A stretch of DNA of 64,000 nucleotides, from contig NZ_CP037858.1 of assembly GCF_006974125.1 (NCBI RefSeq), forward strand, positions 1,054,001 to 1,118,000. The letters are read 5' to 3'. Below are positions 45,701-52,888 of the stretch, one piece after another. Position numbers and translations under genes: made by a program. Under the pieces are notes generated by a model. It worked only from the letters and a program-made list of their open reading frames with translations, searched no databases and was not told the origin of the DNA. This DNA comes from Stenotrophomonas maltophilia. Lineage in GTDB: Bacteria; Pseudomonadota; Gammaproteobacteria; Xanthomonadales; Xanthomonadaceae. Numbering within the stretch: position 1 is the stretch's first letter; each line of letters opens with the position of its first letter.

Positions 45701-48101
45701 GCTTGGCCAGGCCGTCGAGGATGCGGTTGGCGGCATCCAGCACCGAACGCGCCTTGCGCTGGCGGTCGTCCAGCAGCGCCTGCTTGTGCGTTTCGAAGGC
45801 CTCGACCAGTTCTTCGCGCTTGCTGAGGATGTCGCCGAGGAACTGCTCATGCTCGCCGAACTGGCTCTCCAGTTCTTCAAGCTGCACCAGCAGGCGTGAC
45901 AGCTGTTCGTCGGCCCTTTCCGGATCGTTGGCCATCGCCAGCGCGCTGGTGATGGACTGCGAGAACAACGCGAACTGGGCGGCAAACTGCGCCACGGCCT
46001 CCGCCGAACCGAGGGTGCGGCGGCGCTGTTCGGCGCGGGTACGCGCCTGGTTCAGCCGCCCGTACAGCACGGAAATGGATTCAACCACGCGGGTGCGCGC
46101 GGTGGCATCGTCCACCTTCAGCCCGGCCATCAGTTCGGACAGCATGTCCAGATCGGCGGCCATGCCGCGCATGCCGTCCAGCTGCTCGTCCAGCTGGCGG
46201 GCGCTGCTGGCCTGCTGGGCGGCTTCATCCAGCGCCTGCAGGCGGCTGCCCAGCGGTGCCAGTGCGGCGTCGCCGGCCAGGAATTCACCGGTTGCCGCGC
46301 CGACGCGGTCCTGCGCCTGCACCAGCTCGGAAGCCATGGCCTCGATGCGCGAGGTATCGATATAGCGCAGCTCGCGGATGGTCAGCAGCCGCCCGCGCAG
46401 CGCGGTGATTTCGTTCAGCGCCTCGACGAAGGCCTGCACCTCGTTCCAGTTCTGCGGCTGCAGGCGGCCCAGCAGGGCCTTGTGCGTGGCCTCGGCGTCG
46501 ACCATCGCCTGCGCCGACTGTTGGCGGATCGACTGCACCTTCTCGTATTCGTCCAGCACCGATTCGCCGGTGGCACTGATCTGCCGCAGCAGCGCTTCGG
46601 CACCGTCGCAGGCCTCGTCACCGAGCCAGTGGTGGGTGTCGAACAGGCGGCGGGTATCGGCTACCAGGCGCTGGTAGCGCTGCACCGACACGTCCTGGCC
46701 GTCGATCTCGCGCGCCAGGTTGAACAGGTTGGAGATGCCGCGCACCAGTTCGGCATTGCCGATGCGGCCCATGAAGGTGTTGCCAGGCGGACGGCTGGCA
46801 GCGAACTCGTCGCTGCTGAACGGCGTCTGCCACACCTGCATCGGATGGATGCGGGTCGGTTCGGTGCCTTCGGCATGGAACAGCACCATGCGCCCATCCT
46901 GCAGGAAGGCGTAGCCGTGGCCGAACACGGGGTTCTGCAGCACGCGCTGGATGGTGTTGTAGACGAACAACGCCGAGCGACCGCCCTCGCGTTCGTAGAA
47001 GATGTACAGCACGTCCTCGCCGTTGGGCGAGCGGATGCTGCGCTTGAACTGCATGCCCGCCATCGAGGCGTCGAACGCCTTGTGCTCGCCGCCCTGCAGG
47101 TAGTAGCCGCCCGGGAAGATCACGCCGTGGTCTTCGGGCAGCTGCACGCAGGCCTGCACGATCGCATCGTTGCGCACGATGTCGCCGGTAAGCGTGTTGT
47201 AGATCAGCCCACGCCACACGGTTTCGCGATAGGGCAGCACCTTCAACAGCAGCAGCGAACCGACGCGGGCGAATTCGAACTGGGCGTCGTCCAGCGACTG
47301 CGTGCTGTCTTCGACCGGTTCGCTGTAGATGCCCTGCCCAGTCTCGGTGTTGTTCTCCACCTTGATGGTGAGGTCGCCGCCGGTGGTTTCCACGAACAGG
47401 GTGTCGAGGATGTTCAGGTGCGAATGGCGGCCATTGACCGCCAGGTCGCGGGTCGCCCTGCTCCATTCGAAGTCGAACGGCGGCGGCAGCGCGATGTCAC
47501 GTTCGCCGCGCGCATCCAGATAGGTCAGTTCACCATCGCGCGACAGCGCCCAGCGGAACACGCGCACATCGCTGCTGCGCTCGCCGATCTGGAACGAGGC
47601 CAGCAGCTTGTCGCCGACCACGATCAGCTGCAGCAGGCGCGCGTGCTTGTAGTAGGCGTACAGCTCATTGAAGTCGTGCACGAAGCCGGGCTGGTCGAGG
47701 AAGCTGCCCTTCAGCTCCAGCGCAGCGACGTCGTAGCCATCACTGCCCTGCACCAGCCGGTACAGGCCGAACACGTCCTCGATACGGGTCTGGGTCTTCA
47801 GCCCGATGAACACGTTGTAGCCGAACAACAGGCGGTCCGGGCCCACCTGCACGATGTCGCGGCCGACGCAGTTGTTCTCGCTGCGGATGCGGAAACGCCC
47901 GACCACTTCCAGGCGGCTGTCGCCGAACTCGGCCAGGCGCTGGCGGTTGAGCGTTTCGGCCAGGCCCTGCAGGCGCTGGCCCTGTTCGGCCAGGCGGCGG
48001 CGCAGGACTTCGTAGGCACCGCCCTGGGCAACGGCCTGGTCGACGGTAGTGCCGCCTGCCTCCGCTGCGGTGGATTCGGCGGTCGGTTGGGTTTCAGACA
48101 T
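42699..48101 (-). CDS. Giant AAA ATPase (1800 aa), annotated in relatives as DNA repair ATPase
   Basis: The N-terminal third (about 50-480) is beta-rich and repetitive, with RIRSENNCVGRDIVQVGPDR and later GYNVFIGL blocks. Residues 480-900 are predominantly long coiled coil. A single AAA module follows. Walker A is PPGYGKTT at 1303-1310 with Lys1308. The Walker B region is MLYVDDIQHTHPEFLQKFIS, and CVVMAGNPYTESG and RIPDMLANRADIYNLGD follow. This resembles the MoxR/dynein side of the AAA+ class. A Pro/Ala-rich linker (about 1670-1740) leads to a polar tail. Relatives are usually labelled DNA repair ATPase (DUF3686), without strong proof known to me. It sits between flotillin and the unknown 235-residue gene. 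Confidence 0.88.
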   Translation of the reverse strand: MSETQPTAESTAAEAGGTTVDQAVAQGGAYEVLRRRLAEQGQRLQGLAETLNRQRLAEFGDSRLEVVGRFRIRSENNCVGRDIVQVGPDRLLFGYNVFIGLKTQTRIEDVFGLYRLVQGSDGYDVAALELKGSFLDQPGFVHDFNELYAYYKHARLLQLIVVGDKLLASFQIGERSSDVRVFRWALSRDGELTYLDARGERDIALPPPFDFEWSRATRDLAVNGRHSHLNILDTLFVETTGGDLTIKVENNTETGQGIYSEPVEDSTQSLDDAQFEFARVGSLLLLKVLPYRETVWRGLIYNTLTGDIVRNDAIVQACVQLPEDHGVIFPGGYYLQGGEHKAFDASMAGMQFKRSIRSPNGEDVLYIFYEREGGRSALFVYNTIQRVLQNPVFGHGYAFLQDGRMVLFHAEGTEPTRIHPMQVWQTPFSSDEFAASRPPGNTFMGRIGNAELVRGISNLFNLAREIDGQDVSVQRYQRLVADTRRLFDTHHWLGDEACDGAEALLRQISATGESVLDEYEKVQSIRQQSAQAMVDAEATHKALLGRLQPQNWNEVQAFVEALNEITALRGRLLTIRELRYIDTSRIEAMASELVQAQDRVGAATGEFLAGDAALAPLGSRLQALDEAAQQASSARQLDEQLDGMRGMAADLDMLSELMAGLKVDDATARTRVVESISVLYGRLNQARTRAEQRRRTLGSAEAVAQFAAQFALFSQSITSALAMANDPERADEQLSRLLVQLEELESQFGEHEQFLGDILSKREELVEAFETHKQALLDDRQRKARSVLDAANRILDGLAKRTERFATADELNAFFAGDPLILKLRELAERLRTLRDNVKADDIEARLKGVRDQAVRQLRDRSDLYEAGGNVVRLGPRHRFSVNTQALDLTLLPRGDTLAIHLTGTDFLETLHDPELEALRPFWPVTLDSESDAIYRGEYLAGSLLLAAQQGHDGLDLAQLQHDVATPEALDQRVRAFAAPRYREGYERGIHDHDAALILRALLPLQQSAGALRHGPRVRALALLFWAAQQREEAVLQWPSRQAGAETIARLFGSDEGRVALRAEMAAALGAFAQSQSLPFDEDAAEAAAAYLGEELVNGEPVFSTSKHAQALLEALAQQLDQAGQREVLERALQRTQDPLAARWALAGQWLRALAGLPAQAAHAGHADEAAALLLVQRQLRTRASDAPLRVDVPGLLGEHPRIHNGSLSLSLDDFLARLQHHLKRFVPDFHAYQAVRQGIINRERLTLRLSEFKARPLSSFVRNKLINDVYLGVIGDNLAKQMGTVGENKRSDLMGLLMMISPPGYGKTTLMEYVAHRLGLVFMKINGPALGHEVRSLDPAQAPDATSRQELEKLNLALEMGNNTMLYVDDIQHTHPEFLQKFISLCDGTRRIEGVWRGRTRTYDMRGKKFCVVMAGNPYTESGEVFRIPDMLANRADIYNLGDVLGGMEASFTLSYIENSLTSNPVLAPLATRDMADLYVLVDRAMGKDVSTNGLSHAYSSAEINEITATLQRMLRVRDVVYRVNQQYIASAAQDDRYRTEPPFRLQGSYRNMNKLAEKISPVMNEDELQQLISDHYLGEAQLLTTGAEENLLKLAELRGVLDEVQSQRWAQIKRDFLRNKAMGADDSDVGGRVVAQLADIASALQLPPAAPDVAPVAVAVADPAPWPALLEALQRLSETRPAPAAPEPVAVAHSAPATLLAEDLQAGLAPLVELLVASQAQQAQVSQTLAAFAGWARQQVERGGSSGAVPPRARVRRATTPEERALDEALMRHFYGESLPPEDGEGSLASTPQPPPLP

Positions 48102-48152
48102 CAGCAGGCTTCCGGCTCACGGGCGGACGGCCGCAGTTGCGGCCGGCGCGGG

Positions 48153-48180
48153 CGGGCGATGGCGGCGTGGCCATCGCCCG
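48153..48180 (-). promoter_or_regulatory. Intra-operon hairpin between flotillin and ATPase genes
   Basis: CGGGCGATGGC and GCCATCGCCCG form an 11-bp perfect stem with a 6-base loop, starting 5 nt after the flotillin stop. There is no T-tract. It could protect the flotillin mRNA end and lower expression of the ATPase. Confidence 0.6.
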
Positions 48181-48185
48181 ATGCA

Positions 48186-50204
48186 TCAACGGGCGCTGTC
48201 GACCACGGTGGCCGACACGGTGGGCACCGCTTCGGCGTCCTCGGCGATCTGGCGCGGTGCCGGCTCGGCCCCGGCCACGCCCAGGTAGCGCTGCATCAGC
48301 TCCTGCACGATCGGGCTCTTGCCGGCAAAGCCTTCGATCGACTTGCCCAGCGACACCGCCTTGACCAGGTTCTCGAACATGCCACCGTCGCCACCGACCA
48401 GGTCGATGTCGGCGTTGCGCAGCGCGCTGGCGATGACGTTGGCGTTCTCGCGCGAGACTTCCTTGCCGGCTTCGATCGAGGCCAGCGCCTGCTTCAGGCT
48501 GTTGTCCAGCATCATGCGGAACTCTTCGTGGCCGCGTGCCTGGTCGCTCAGCGAGGCGATGGCCTCGAACTTGCGCACCAGGCCCTCGGCCTCGGCCAGC
48601 AGCTTCTTCTGCACCACGCCAGCCTCGGCGTTGCCCAGCGATTCGGTGGCGGTGGCACGCGCCAGGCCCATCTTCTCCTCGCCCTGTGCCTGCGCCTGCA
48701 GCGTCTCTGCCAGCACGCGGGCCTCGTTGCTGCCCTGCTTCAGGCTGGCTTCGGCCTTGGCTTCGATCACGCGCGCTTCGGCGATGCCGACCTTCTCGAT
48801 GGCCAGTGCCGAGGCCTCGCGCACCTGCGCTTCAGCCAGGCCCGGCGCGGCCTGTTCGGCGCGGAACGCATCGGCCAGCAGGCGCTTGGCTTCGGCCTGC
48901 TTGCCGGCCGCTTCGTGCTCGGCCTGGGCCAGCGTGGTCAGTTCCACCGCACGATGCTTGGAGGCGGTTTCGCGCGCCTGCGCTTCCTTCACCTCACGCA
49001 CCAGCGCTTCCTGCGCCTTGGCCTCGGCTTCCAGGATCAGCACCTGCTTCTGGCGGTCAGCCTCGGAGACCTCGCGCACTTCCTTGATGCGCTCTTCTTC
49101 CTGGGCCACGGTCTTGTCGATGGAGATTCGTTCGCGGGTGATGTTGGCCACGTCCATCTTGCCCTGCTCGACCACCTTGTCACGCTCCACGCCCTGCAGC
49201 TGCACTTCACGATCGGTAGTGACCTGCTCAAGCTGGCGCGCGCGCTCGACGCGCTCGGCTTCGATGGCCACCGCGCGCTGGCGGTTCTGCTCGGCCACTT
49301 CCACTTCGCGCAGGCGGTTCTGGTCGCGGATCTCGATCAGCTGCTGCGCTTCGATACGGGCGTTCTCGGACAGCTGGCGCTGTTCTTCCTGCACCTTGGC
49401 GGTCTCGGCTTCCTCGCGCGCGCGGATGGTCTCGATCTCGCGCTTCTGGCGGGCTTCGGCCTCGGCCTGCTGGCGTTCCAGCGCCAGCAGCGCCTCACGC
49501 GCTTCCACGTTCTTCTTGGTGATGGCCAGCTTCTCGTTCTGCTCCAGCTCGTTGGTCACCACGTTCTGCGCGGCGGTCAACTCGGTGATCTTGCGGATGC
49601 CCTGCGCGTCGAGGATGTTGAACTGGTCCAGCAGCGACTTCGGCGTCTGTTCCAGATAGTCGATCGCCACGTCCTCCAGCACATAGCCGTTCAGGTCATT
49701 GCCGATCACCGCGATGATCTCGTCGCGGAATTCCTGGCGCTTCTCGAACAGTTCGGTGAAGTCGAACTTCTTGCCGACCGTCTTCAATGCTTCGGAGAAC
49801 TTGGCGTTGAACAGCTCGTCGACGGCGTGCTTGTCCGAGGCACGGTCGGCGCCGATGGCCTTGGCCACGCGCAACACATCGGCCTGGGTTTCATTGACCC
49901 GCAGATAGAAGGCCACGGCGATATCGGCGCGCATGTTGTCGCGGCAGATCAGGCCTTCCTTGCCGCGGCGGTCGATCTGCAGGGTGATCAGGCTGATCCG
50001 CATCAGCTCGGCGCGGTACAGCACCGGGATGATCAGCGCGCCGGTGAAGTGCACCTTGGGCGTGGAGCTCATGTCGTTGACGATCAGGGCCACGCCCTGG
50101 TCGACCTTGCGGTAGAAGGCCTTGAACAGGCCGGCCAGGCCGAGCAGCCCGACCAGCAGGACGGCCACGCCGATCAGGAAGGGGGCCATGGTTGCCAACG
50201 TCAT
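48186..50204 (-). CDS. Flotillin family protein, YqiK-like
   Basis: The 672-residue membrane scaffold starts with one transmembrane helix (about 5-30, MAPFLIGVAVLLVGLLGLAG). The SPFH/band 7 domain (about 30-210) includes YLRVNETQADVLRVAKAIGA. A long Ala/Glu/Arg coiled coil (about 230-560) is typical of flotillins, and a C-terminal domain follows (RMMLDNSLKQALASIEAGKE, GMFENLVKAVSLGKSIEGF). The start is ATG 50204. The gene overlaps the yqiJ-like stop by one base (TGATG). Flotillins organise membrane microdomains. The client here may be the AAA ATPase/TelA pair. Confidence 0.93.
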   Translation of the reverse strand: MTLATMAPFLIGVAVLLVGLLGLAGLFKAFYRKVDQGVALIVNDMSSTPKVHFTGALIIPVLYRAELMRISLITLQIDRRGKEGLICRDNMRADIAVAFYLRVNETQADVLRVAKAIGADRASDKHAVDELFNAKFSEALKTVGKKFDFTELFEKRQEFRDEIIAVIGNDLNGYVLEDVAIDYLEQTPKSLLDQFNILDAQGIRKITELTAAQNVVTNELEQNEKLAITKKNVEAREALLALERQQAEAEARQKREIETIRAREEAETAKVQEEQRQLSENARIEAQQLIEIRDQNRLREVEVAEQNRQRAVAIEAERVERARQLEQVTTDREVQLQGVERDKVVEQGKMDVANITRERISIDKTVAQEEERIKEVREVSEADRQKQVLILEAEAKAQEALVREVKEAQARETASKHRAVELTTLAQAEHEAAGKQAEAKRLLADAFRAEQAAPGLAEAQVREASALAIEKVGIAEARVIEAKAEASLKQGSNEARVLAETLQAQAQGEEKMGLARATATESLGNAEAGVVQKKLLAEAEGLVRKFEAIASLSDQARGHEEFRMMLDNSLKQALASIEAGKEVSRENANVIASALRNADIDLVGGDGGMFENLVKAVSLGKSIEGFAGKSPIVQELMQRYLGVAGAEPAPRQIAEDAEAVPTVSATVVDSAR

Positions 50205-50875
50205 CAGTGATTCTCCTTGTTGCCCGGAAGCAGGTTGTCCTGGAAGTCGAGGGCGACCGCATCGGCGCGGACCACCCGGTAATGGTGTTGTGCGGCCACG
50301 TGCTCGACCAGCACGATGCGCTCGCCACGCTGCAGTTCGATGTCGCTGCGTACCTGCAGCACCAGCCCGGCGCCACCGTCATCGAAGGTGGCGTGGCCGC
50401 TGCGGGCATCCACTTTCGGTGAGGCGACCACACCGACGCGCCCCAGCAACGAGGCCTGGGCCACCGGCCGCAGGCGCAGCAAGAACCGGCGGATGGGGTG
50501 CAGCAGAAGCGCGGTGACCGGCACCGCAGGCAGGGGAGCCAGCACGGCCACGACCGCACCGATCGTCCAGCGCAACAGGTCCGGCAACGGCAGCAGCACG
50601 AAAAGATGGATGAAATAGGTCAGCGCCCAGCCGAAGAAGCCCAGCAGGGTGACCACGACCATGACTGGCACTCCGCCGAGGCCGAAGCGCTGCAGCAGGG
50701 CCGACAGGCCGCTGAGATCGTTGCCGCCGTCGAGGGCGCCATCGGCGCCAAGATCGCCGAAGCCATCGTCGACCAGGCCAAATGCGGCAAGCCCCCAATA
50801 GATCAGCGATACCGCCAGTACGATGCTGTACGGCAGGGTCGGGAAACCGAACACAACGCTGAGGAATTCCTGCAT
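50204..50875 (-). CDS. YqiJ-like membrane protein with NfeD/OB-type tail
   Basis: The 223 residues contain three hydrophobic stretches (about 6-33, 68-97 and 100-130), followed by a C-terminal beta domain (about 150-223; LLGRVGVVASPKVDARSGHA, VLQVRSDIELQRGERIVLVE) of OB-fold type. This is the layout of NfeD-like partners that sit beside flotillins, as in the E. coli yqiJ-yqiK pair. I chose ATG 50875 (MQEFLSVVFGFPTLPY), with AGGAAGG upstream. A 35-codon upstream extension lacks homology. It is the first gene of the cassette. Confidence 0.85.
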   Translation of the reverse strand: MQEFLSVVFGFPTLPYSIVLAVSLIYWGLAAFGLVDDGFGDLGADGALDGGNDLSGLSALLQRFGLGGVPVMVVVTLLGFFGWALTYFIHLFVLLPLPDLLRWTIGAVVAVLAPLPAVPVTALLLHPIRRFLLRLRPVAQASLLGRVGVVASPKVDARSGHATFDDGGAGLVLQVRSDIELQRGERIVLVEHVAAQHHYRVVRADAVALDFQDNLLPGNKENH

Positions 50876-50978
50876 CGCTTGCCTTCCTGGGCTGTGGGCG
50901 GTGATCGCCCGTTCGGAACGCGCAGAGCGCGCCCCGTGGATCCCCGCGCCGGCCCTCATGGCTGGCGCGCTTGGGTCC

Positions 50979-51008
50979 ATCCTATGTGAAGAATACGTGC
51001 AGGCTCAA
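50979..51008 (-). promoter_or_regulatory. Candidate promoter of the yqiJ-flotillin-ATPase-telA cassette
   Basis: TTGAGC (51003-51008) and TAGGAT (50979-50984) are 18 nt apart in the 168-nt gap between trpF and the yqiJ-like gene. The match is moderate. The gap is long enough for an independent promoter. Confidence 0.4.
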
Positions 51009-51043
51009 ATCCAGGTCCAGATCACGGCAGATGGCGACGCCGA

Positions 51044-51700
51044 TCATTCCAGGACCGTGCAGTCCGCGCGGCGCACTTCCTCGACGAAGGTGCGCATCTT
51101 GTAACCGTCCTTGATGCCCGGCTCCAGTTCGATGCCGCTGGACACGTCCACGCCCCACGGCAGCGTCGCCAGCACGGCGTCGTAGACGTTTTCAGGATTC
51201 AGGCCGCCGGCCAGCAGGAACGGCCGGTGCAACCCGGTCGGAACGCGGCTCCAGTCGAAGGCCACGCCGGTACCACCACCGCCACCGGGGGCGTGGCTGT
51301 CGAACAGGAACCCCGCCGCGCTGGGGTAACGCAGCTGCAACGTGCGCGCATTGACCTCTTCCCGGCCGCCCATGGCAATCGCCTTCAGGTAGGGCATGTT
51401 GAAGCTGCGGCAGAAGCTCTCGTCCTCCTCGCCGTGGAACTGCAGCAGGGTCGGCCGCACCGTGCGCAGCACCTCGCGCACCTCTTCCTTGCTGTTGTTG
51501 CGGAACAGGGCCACCACATCGACCATCGGCGCAATCGCCTGGCGCATCGCGCGTGCTTCGGCAGGAGCAACCCGGCGGCTGCTCTCGCGGGCAAAGATGA
51601 AACCCACTGCGTCCACGCCCAGCTCACCGGCCAGGCGGACATCGCCGGCACGGGTCATGCCACAGAACTTGATGCGCGTGCGGTAGTAGGAGCGGCTCAT
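51044..51700 (-). CDS. trpF: Phosphoribosylanthranilate isomerase
   Basis: Third enzyme of tryptophan synthesis. The 218-residue TIM barrel has the catalytic Cys in [32 protein letters not shown] and [11 protein letters not shown], with the general-acid Asp in the GVDVSSGIE region. The start is ATG 51700, overlapping the truA stop by four bases (ATGA). In many gammaproteobacteria trpF is followed directly by trpB-trpA. Here the flotillin-TelA cassette separates them. Confidence 0.97.
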   Translation of the reverse strand: MSRSYYRTRIKFCGMTRAGDVRLAGELGVDAVGFIFARESSRRVAPAEARAMRQAIAPMVDVVALFRNNSKEEVREVLRTVRPTLLQFHGEEDESFCRSFNMPYLKAIAMGGREEVNARTLQLRYPSAAGFLFDSHAPGGGGGTGVAFDWSRVPTGLHRPFLLAGGLNPENVYDAVLATLPWGVDVSSGIELEPGIKDGYKMRTFVEEVRRADCTVLE

Positions 51701-52467
51701 AGCGTGACCTCGGCGGGCAGATGCCAGTTGTCGGGGTACAGGGGCCCAAGGAACACCAGGCCCTGCGGCGGTGCGGTGGGACCGGCTACGGTGCGATCGC
51801 GCCCGGCCAGCAGTTCGGCGATCCAGTCCACCGGTTTTTCGCCGCTGCCCACCAGGATCAACGATCCGACGATATTGCGGACCATGTGATGAAGGAATGC
51901 ATTGCCCTGCACGGCCACTTCAATCACCTCGCCCTGGCGGCTGACCTGCAGTGATTGCAGCTCACGCCGCGCATGCAGCGCCTGGCACTGCACGGAGCGG
52001 AACGCGCTGAAGTCGTTCTCGCCGATCAGGGCCTGGCCGGCGGCATGCATCAGGGTCTCGTCCAGCGCCCGGCGCTCCCAGCTGAGGGTCTGCCGGTCCA
52101 GCGCCGGCCGCACCTCGCGGTTGAGCAGGCGGTAGCGGTAGCGGCGCGCGCGTGCCGAGAAGCGGGCGTGGAAGTCGTCGGCCACCGGCACGCACCAGCG
52201 CACCGCGATCGAGCGCGGCAGCCGGGTGGTGGTGCCCAGCATCCAGGCGCGCGGGTCGCGCACCACGTCGGTATCGAAATGGACGACCTGGCACTGGCCA
52301 TGCACGCCGGCATCGGTGCGGCCGGCGCAGACCACCTGCAGCGGCGCATCGGCCACCGACGACAGGGCCTGCTCAAGGCTGGCCTGCACGCTGGGACCGC
52401 CCTCGCCCAGGTTCTGCCAACCCCTGAAATCGCTGCCGTCGTATTCGACGCCAAGCGCGTAACGCAT
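51697..52467 (-). CDS. truA: tRNA pseudouridine(38-40) synthase
   Basis: Modifies uridines 38-40 in the anticodon stem of tRNAs. The 256 residues start at ATG 52467 ([18 protein letters not shown]). The catalytic Asp52 lies in [11 protein letters not shown], and [15 protein letters not shown] and [14 protein letters not shown] are family blocks. It lies between the VOC gene (32-nt gap) and trpF (overlap), as in the asd-fimV-truA-trpF string of related bacteria. Confidence 0.98.
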   Translation of the reverse strand: MRYALGVEYDGSDFRGWQNLGEGGPSVQASLEQALSSVADAPLQVVCAGRTDAGVHGQCQVVHFDTDVVRDPRAWMLGTTTRLPRSIAVRWCVPVADDFHARFSARARRYRYRLLNREVRPALDRQTLSWERRALDETLMHAAGQALIGENDFSAFRSVQCQALHARRELQSLQVSRQGEVIEVAVQGNAFLHHMVRNIVGSLILVGSGEKPVDWIAELLAGRDRTVAGPTAPPQGLVFLGPLYPDNWHLPAEVTL

Positions 52468-52499
52468 GTGCTACCTCGATCTTGCGTATGGGGCGGCGC

Positions 52500-52862
52500 T
52501 CAGGCCGGATCGCGTTCGGACCAGACCGCCAGTTCGTTGCCACCGGGCTCGACGAACTGGAAGCGGCTGCCGCCGGGGAAGGAAAACACCGGCCGCACGA
52601 TCTCACCGCCAGCGTTGCGCACCGCCGCTTCGACCGGCACCAGCTGGTCGGCATACAGCACCAGCAGGGGTGCGCCGCTGTCGCTGGCCCGCTGGGGCTG
52701 GCCGCGGAAGAAGCCCCCTTGCAGGCGGCCATCGTCGAACGCGGTGTAGTCGCTGCCATAGTCGACGAACGACCAGCCGAACACCTTCTCGAAGAAGGCA
52801 CGGCTGGCGGCCGGGTCGCTGGAGGCGAATTCAACGTAGTCGATGCGGCGCTCGCGGCTCAT
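52500..52862 (-). CDS. VOC (glyoxalase/bleomycin-resistance fold) family protein
   Basis: The 120 residues form two beta-alpha-beta-beta-beta units of the vicinal oxygen chelate fold. The sequence has RIDYVEFASSDPAASRAFFE and FGWSFVDYG near the start and RFQFVEPGGNELAVWSE near the end, with a metal-type Glu. It lacks clear assignment to a known enzyme. I chose ATG 52862 because AAGGA lies seven bases upstream. A GTG at 52892 overlaps the fimV stop but has no ribosome site. It lies in the fimV-truA interval. Confidence 0.85.
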   Translation of the reverse strand: MSRERRIDYVEFASSDPAASRAFFEKVFGWSFVDYGSDYTAFDDGRLQGGFFRGQPQRASDSGAPLLVLYADQLVPVEAAVRNAGGEIVRPVFSFPGGSRFQFVEPGGNELAVWSERDPA

Positions 52863-52888
52863 GGCAGGGTCCTTGTCGGCAGTTTCGG

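Noticed and set aside
46482..50210. Plus-strand open frame of about 1240 codons
   Set aside because: Antisense to the ATPase and flotillin genes, whose domains are clear on the minus strand.
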